6,710 nt of DNA from positions 1 through 6,710 of the forward strand of contig CAKTKB010000076.1 of the NCBI GenBank assembly GCA_934569195.1. The letters run 5' to 3'. The notes under the pieces are model-generated. The model did not search any database and was not told the DNA's origin. It worked only from the letters and a program-made list of their open reading frames with translations. Positions 5,491-6,710 of the stretch are shown in pieces (the first letter of the stretch is position 1; each line of letters begins with the position of its first letter). This DNA comes from an uncultured Oscillospiraceae bacterium (GTDB lineage Bacteria > Bacillota > Clostridia > Oscillospirales > Oscillospiraceae). A program made the translations under genes and the position numbers.

Positions 5491-5505
5491 ATTGGGACAC
5501 CCGTG
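5487..5505 (-). other. Frameshift site joining the two surface-protein halves
   Basis: On the minus strand the sequence ...GGC-ACG-GGT-GTC-CCA-ATG-TGA stops the upstream frame. Reading one extra G in the GGG run (5500-5502) gives GGC-ACG-GGG-TGT-CCC-AAT-GTG-ACC, i.e. GTGCPNVTIERS, which restores the downstream frame. The downstream frame read further upstream gives Arg/Lys/His-rich sequence unlike the protein, so the break is localised within a few codons of the GGG. No X-XXY-YYZ slippery heptamer is visible, making programmed frameshifting unlikely. Confidence 0.75.
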
Positions 5506-6710
5506 CCGCCAATCCAGCTTCCTGTGTACGCACTGGACGCGGTCGACTTTTCCTCTGCGACTACTTCACAGTCCGTCAAATAAATCTCGCCGCAGCCATC
5601 GAGTGCATCCTGGCTTCCGGAACCGATGCCGGAAGCCGCAGAACCTGCAGGAAGCGTCATGGAAATCTTCAGCTGGTTCAATGTGATCTTTCCGTTGGCG
5701 CCGTTATGGCCGCCGATTGCCGCATACCCAATGCCGGGCGTAAGTGTAAACTCCGCCTTCGCATCAGAATCGGAACCAAAGGTCAGATCCGCCCCAGCGG
5801 GCACCGCAATGTTCCTTGCCTGAATCTCAGACGCCTTCAGGTCGATCGTGGCGCCGGCCTTCAGCTCAATGGAGTCAGCTGCCGTAATATTCAGCTTCCC
5901 AAGGGTAATCTCCCGTCCGGTGAAATCGCCATCCACCACAAGCCGGTTTTCCGTAGAAGAACCGTCTGCGTTATCATCCGCATCCATCAGAATCCGGTAT
6001 CTGCCCCGCCAGGTTCTGAACGCTTGTTCTCCCTGCAGGTAGCCATTCTGCGGTTCGGAATGGAGCAGTGTAATGCTGCCGTCCTCCAGATACAGGGTCT
6101 TCAAATCCTGATAGGAAGCATCCATATTGTGATTCGGCATCTGGAACGTGTAGGTATTTCCCGTATTGGCGTCCGCATACAGATCCAGCTCACCAAGGCT
6201 CTTGCCGTCGCATGCCAGCTGAACGAACTCGGCAGGCTCGGACTCCGATTTCCCAATGAAAGCAACCGACTGATGATAATTGACGCGGACAGTCTTTCCG
6301 CCCGATACCAAATTCCAACGGCTATCTTCCACTTCCTGTCCGTCTATCTGCACAGTCCACTTGTCAAAGACCTCCGTACTGAGCATCAGCTGGTAGTCAA
6401 GGATCCCATAGTGACTCTTAAGATAGATCGTACCATTATCCGACGCACCTACAGGGAATGTCAGGCTTGCGCCATACGCGGCGCTACTATTCGTTCCCGG
6501 ATAATCCGTTCCGTCCGCCTCTGTGCGTGTCCATACCTCGTCGGCAGCGTAACCCTCCACGACGGGCGAAGCACCCAGCAGCGCGCTTCCGTACGCAGTG
6601 GTGACCGTTCTCTTGGCGTGGCCGCTGTTATCGGAGGCAAAGCCGTTCCAATTCGTCACCTTCAGCGCCGGATCTTCCGGCAGATCCACATCATACACAA
6701 CGGTATACAG
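5487..6710 (-). CDS. Giant surface/secreted protein, internal part (partial at right edge, frameshifted at 3' end)
   Basis: The frame is open from the window edge (LYTVVYDVDLPEDPAL) to a TGA at 5489-5487, 407 codons visible; the true start and signal peptide lie outside. The first 110 visible residues (YTVVYDV, WTRTEADGTDY, AYGASLTF, GTIYLKSHYG) and the YTFQMPN at 187-193 resemble InlB/bacterial-repeat domains of cell-surface proteins. From about 205 onward, short strands with turns (LEDGSITLLHS, GREITLGKLNITAADSIELK) lead into glycine-rich beta-helix-like turns: AAIGGHNGANGKITL (330-344), GIGSGS (361-366), WIGGTG (399-404). Immediately after WIGGTG the reading frame is lost and the stop follows three codons later, while the neighbouring frame resumes the pattern (GCPNVTIERS). 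I read both halves as one gene broken by a one-base loss. The stop and the GTG of the second half overlap as GTGA, so limited reinitiation is conceivable. Confidence 0.82.
   Translation of the reverse strand: MYTVVYDVDLPEDPALKVTNWNGFASDNSGHAKRTVTTAYGSALLGASPVVEGYAADEVWTRTEADGTDYPGTNSSAAYGASLTFPVGASDNGTIYLKSHYGILDYQLMLSTEVFDKWTVQIDGQEVEDSRWNLVSGGKTVRVNYHQSVAFIGKSESEPAEFVQLACDGKSLGELDLYADANTGNTYTFQMPNHNMDASYQDLKTLYLEDGSITLLHSEPQNGYLQGEQAFRTWRGRYRILMDADDNADGSSTENRLVVDGDFTGREITLGKLNITAADSIELKAGATIDLKASEIQARNIAVPAGADLTFGSDSDAKAEFTLTPGIGYAAIGGHNGANGKITLNQLKISMTLPAGSAASGIGSGSQDALDGCGEIYLTDCEVVAEEKSTASSAYTGSWIGGTGVPM

Noticed and set aside
2950..5583. 877-codon open frame on the plus strand, antisense to the surface-protein gene
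   Set aside because: Its translation is rich in Arg, His, Cys and Ser with no fold pattern or signal, and it mirrors the codon bias of the minus-strand gene, whose own translation shows clear extracellular repeat motifs. It is a shadow frame.

Overview
The window reads as chromosomal DNA of an anaerobic Firmicute, most likely a gut Clostridia species (Oscillospiraceae or Lachnospiraceae type). The reasons are strong GGAGG-type ribosome binding sites, sigma-A-like promoters, oxygen-sensitive-looking flavoproteins, a very large multi-domain surface protein and traces of mobile DNA. This placement is inference from gene style, not from a species marker. Every gene I can support lies on the minus strand, so the biological order runs from the right edge to the left edge.

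Region by region, in the direction of transcription. (1) 6710-3046: the 3' part of a giant secreted or surface protein with repeat-type and beta-helix-like segments. It enters from beyond the right edge and is broken by an apparent one-base frameshift in a GGG run near 5500-5502, which splits it into two open halves. A long hairpin at 2960-2997 follows the stop. (2) 2854-1696: a promoter with a palindrome, then a flavodoxin (161 aa) and a NADPH-dependent FMN reductase/iron-sulfur flavoprotein-like protein (193 aa), 22 bp apart, evidently one operon for flavin-based electron transfer. (3) 1647-1109: a small AT-rich lipoprotein gene with its own -10 box, followed by a rho-independent terminator. 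(4) 1085-585: no intact gene. It holds a decayed gene fragment of a phage/mobile-element type and, further along, three consecutive inverted repeats (601-685) that look like a remnant of a mobilisation or transfer origin. (5) 587-1: a near-consensus promoter with a palindrome in its spacer, a 65-aa helix-turn-helix protein of excisionase/MerR-like fold, and a LysR-family regulator translationally coupled to it (TGATG overlap) that runs off the left edge.

The best leads are the coupled HTH-LysR pair with its operator-like palindrome, the triple hairpin array, the broken surface protein, and the [4Fe-4S]-type cysteine motif in the FMN reductase paired with a flavodoxin under a palindromic promoter. 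I do not see a complete novel system. Family assignments rest on motif recognition by eye, without database searches.
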